Below, in pieces: positions 13,858 to 15,221 of a DNA stretch of 15,221 nt (position 1 is its first letter; every line of letters starts with the position of its first letter). The notes below the pieces were generated by a model, which worked only from the letters and a program-made list of their open reading frames with translations, ran no database searches and was not told the DNA's origin. Location of the stretch: positions 1 to 15,221 of the forward strand of contig LOCH01000002.1 of assembly GCA_001516765.1 (NCBI GenBank), written 5' to 3'. Both the position numbers and the translations under genes were made by a program. This DNA is from Vulcanisaeta sp. MG_3. Lineage in GTDB: Archaea; Thermoproteota; Thermoprotei; Thermoproteales; Thermocladiaceae.

Positions 13858-15106
13858 GAAGATACCTCTACAATACATGCCGAAGCCCAGGGATTTGGTT
13901 AGGGCGTTGGTTAGTAATGGTGAGGATCACGTCGCATTACTCGAGAGCGGCCCTGGTTTCCCAAGTAGAGCCAGGTACACGGTGGTTGCCTGGGGCGTTG
14001 ATGAGGAGTTAATAATCGAGTGGGATGGTGATTTATACGGTGAGCTTCAACGCATTACCAAGGGCCTAGGCGATCTCGAGCATGGTGATGTTGCCCTGGG
14101 CTATCTATCGTACGAAGCCGTGATACATATAGAGCCATACCTAGCAAAATTACTGCCGAAGTCCAACTGGCCTGTTGCAGAGTTCTTCAAGCCAGCAAAC
14201 GTGGTTGTTTACGATAACCTACTGGGTAGGGCGTATGTGAGGGGTGAATTGCTGAGGGATGCTAAGATTGAGCACGGGGATTTTGAGGTTGTTGGTAGAC
14301 TTGGCGCAACGCCTAGGGAATCCTTCATTTCCTGGGTTGAGAGAGCCCTTGAGGATATTAGGAATGGTGAGGTTTTCCAGGTTGTCCTGTCTAGGTATGA
14401 GGATTACCAAGTTAGGGGTGACCTAATGACGCTCTACGAAAACCTAGCCGACCTAAACCCATCACCCTACATGTACTACATGAGGTTTAGGGATAGGTAC
14501 ATAATAGGTACTAGCCCTGAGTTGCTTGTTAAGGTTGAGGGAAACATTGTGGAGACACACCCAATAGCCGGCACGAGACCCAGAGGTGCTGATGCCTGGG
14601 AGGACCTTAGGCTTGAGGATGAGTTGATGAGTAGTATCAAGGATAGGGCTGAGCACGTGATGCTCGTTGACCTGGCACGCAACGATCTAGGTAAGGTATG
14701 CAGGTTCGGCACAGTTAGGGTTAAGGAGCTCTACGCCGTTGAGAAATACCAAAGCGTGCAGCACCTCGTATCCCGCGTAGAGGGTGTCCTAGAGAGGGGT
14801 TACAACGTAGTCGACGCCCTCTTTGCCACGTTCCCAGCAGGTACCGTGAGCGGTGCACCCAAGCCTAGGGCCATGGAGCTCATCGCAAAGTACGAAAGGG
14901 AGGCCAGGGGGCCGTACGCGGGCGCCCTGGGTATACTCAGTGGTGATGGTGGTGAGTTCGCGATAATAATTAGGTCGATAATGATAAATGAAAACATAGC
15001 TAGGATACAGGCGGGCGCCGGCATCGTATACGACTCAGTGCCCGAACTTGAGTTTCAAGAGACTGAGCACAAACTCGGGTCTTTGAAGAGGGTGATGGGG
15101 GTATGA
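13847..15106 (+). CDS. trpE: Anthranilate synthase component I
   Basis: A 419-residue chorismate-utilising enzyme that, with the TrpG glutaminase, makes anthranilate from chorismate. The N-terminal LLES motif (31-34) and [11 protein letters not shown] (204-214) are the regions that bind tryptophan in feedback-inhibited enzymes, so allosteric inhibition is likely retained. The catalytic domain shows [19 protein letters not shown] (238-247), [14 protein letters not shown] (269-282), and [16 protein letters not shown]. It is shorter than E. coli TrpE (520) but similar to archaeal forms. A full GAGGTGAT Shine-Dalgarno site lies 5 nt before the ATG at 13847. The stop overlaps the trpG ATG. An aminodeoxychorismate synthase role is unlikely given the LLES motif and operon. 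Confidence 0.95.
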   Translation: MVVRKIPLQYMPKPRDLVRALVSNGEDHVALLESGPGFPSRARYTVVAWGVDEELIIEWDGDLYGELQRITKGLGDLEHGDVALGYLSYEAVIHIEPYLAKLLPKSNWPVAEFFKPANVVVYDNLLGRAYVRGELLRDAKIEHGDFEVVGRLGATPRESFISWVERALEDIRNGEVFQVVLSRYEDYQVRGDLMTLYENLADLNPSPYMYYMRFRDRYIIGTSPELLVKVEGNIVETHPIAGTRPRGADAWEDLRLEDELMSSIKDRAEHVMLVDLARNDLGKVCRFGTVRVKELYAVEKYQSVQHLVSRVEGVLERGYNVVDALFATFPAGTVSGAPKPRAMELIAKYEREARGPYAGALGILSGDGGEFAIIIRSIMINENIARIQAGAGIVYDSVPELEFQETEHKLGSLKRVMGV

Positions 15107-15221
15107 GTACGGTAGTCATAATAGATAATTACGACTCCTTCGTATACAATATAGCACAGTATATCGGTGAACTGGGTGCCAAGCCTTTGGTTTTTAGGAA
15201 TGACGAGGTTACGGTGAAGGT
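15103..15221 (+). CDS. trpG: Anthranilate synthase component II, glutaminase (5' part)
   Basis: Only the first 39 codons are present; the gene runs off the window. They read [20 protein letters not shown] and continue with [16 protein letters not shown], the standard start of class I glutamine amidotransferases of the TrpG/PabA type. The subunit supplies ammonia to TrpE. The catalytic Cys-His-Glu lie beyond the edge and cannot be checked. The ATG overlaps the trpE TGA, and GGTGAT lies 6 nt upstream, so translation is coupled. Confidence 0.9.
   Translation, partial: MSTVVIIDNYDSFVYNIAQYIGELGAKPLVFRNDEVTVK

Noticed and set aside
1..15221. tRNA, rRNA, CRISPR, insertion sequence or prophage
   Set aside because: No cloverleaf-like sequence, regularly spaced repeats, transposase motifs or terminal repeats were recognised; genes are ordinary biosynthetic ones in tight order.

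Overview
The window comes from an archaeon, most likely a hyperthermophilic crenarchaeote of the Thermoproteales (Vulcanisaeta/Caldivirga/Thermoproteus-like; inferred from style, not searched). The grounds are a GHMP-type archaeal shikimate kinase, a TrpB2-type tryptophan synthase beta chain, and AGG-rich arginine codons. First genes have TATA-like boxes about 26 nt before GTG/ATG starts with no Shine-Dalgarno site (leaderless transcripts), while operon-internal genes carry GGTG/GAGGTGAT sites.

Almost everything concerns making and spending chorismate. The left part (1-4814) holds the tail of a probable shikimate dehydrogenase, type I 3-dehydroquinate dehydratase (aroD, minus), divergent shikimate kinase, a single-chain transketolase (probably supplying erythrose 4-phosphate) and EPSP synthase (aroA). 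The middle part (4823-8662) is a futalosine menaquinone block: mqnC on minus, and mqnE-mqnA-mqnD as a tight plus-strand operon. MqnA takes chorismate as substrate. Next is a lone, short 2-oxoacid:ferredoxin oxidoreductase gamma-like gene (8797-9234).

The right part (9238-15221) is tryptophan biosynthesis: trpC on minus, then divergently trpA-trpB2-trpD-trpF-trpE-trpG, each start overlapping or closely following the previous stop. TrpE/TrpG take chorismate to anthranilate. trpG runs off the window.

No RNA gene, CRISPR array, insertion sequence or phage gene was seen, and no gene-free stretch exceeds 300 bases; the longest is the 273-base trpC/trpA gap. No wholly new system is evident. The unusual content is mostly non-coding: a perfect 12-bp inverted repeat joining the ends of convergent aroA and mqnC so that both proteins end Lys-Tyr-Tyr; a perfect 14-bp palindrome over the predicted start site of mqnE; an 11-bp inverted repeat flanking the trpA TATA-like box; and a mini-ORF with a Trp codon overlapping the trpA start. 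The ferredoxin-oxidoreductase gamma fragment is the main functional puzzle.
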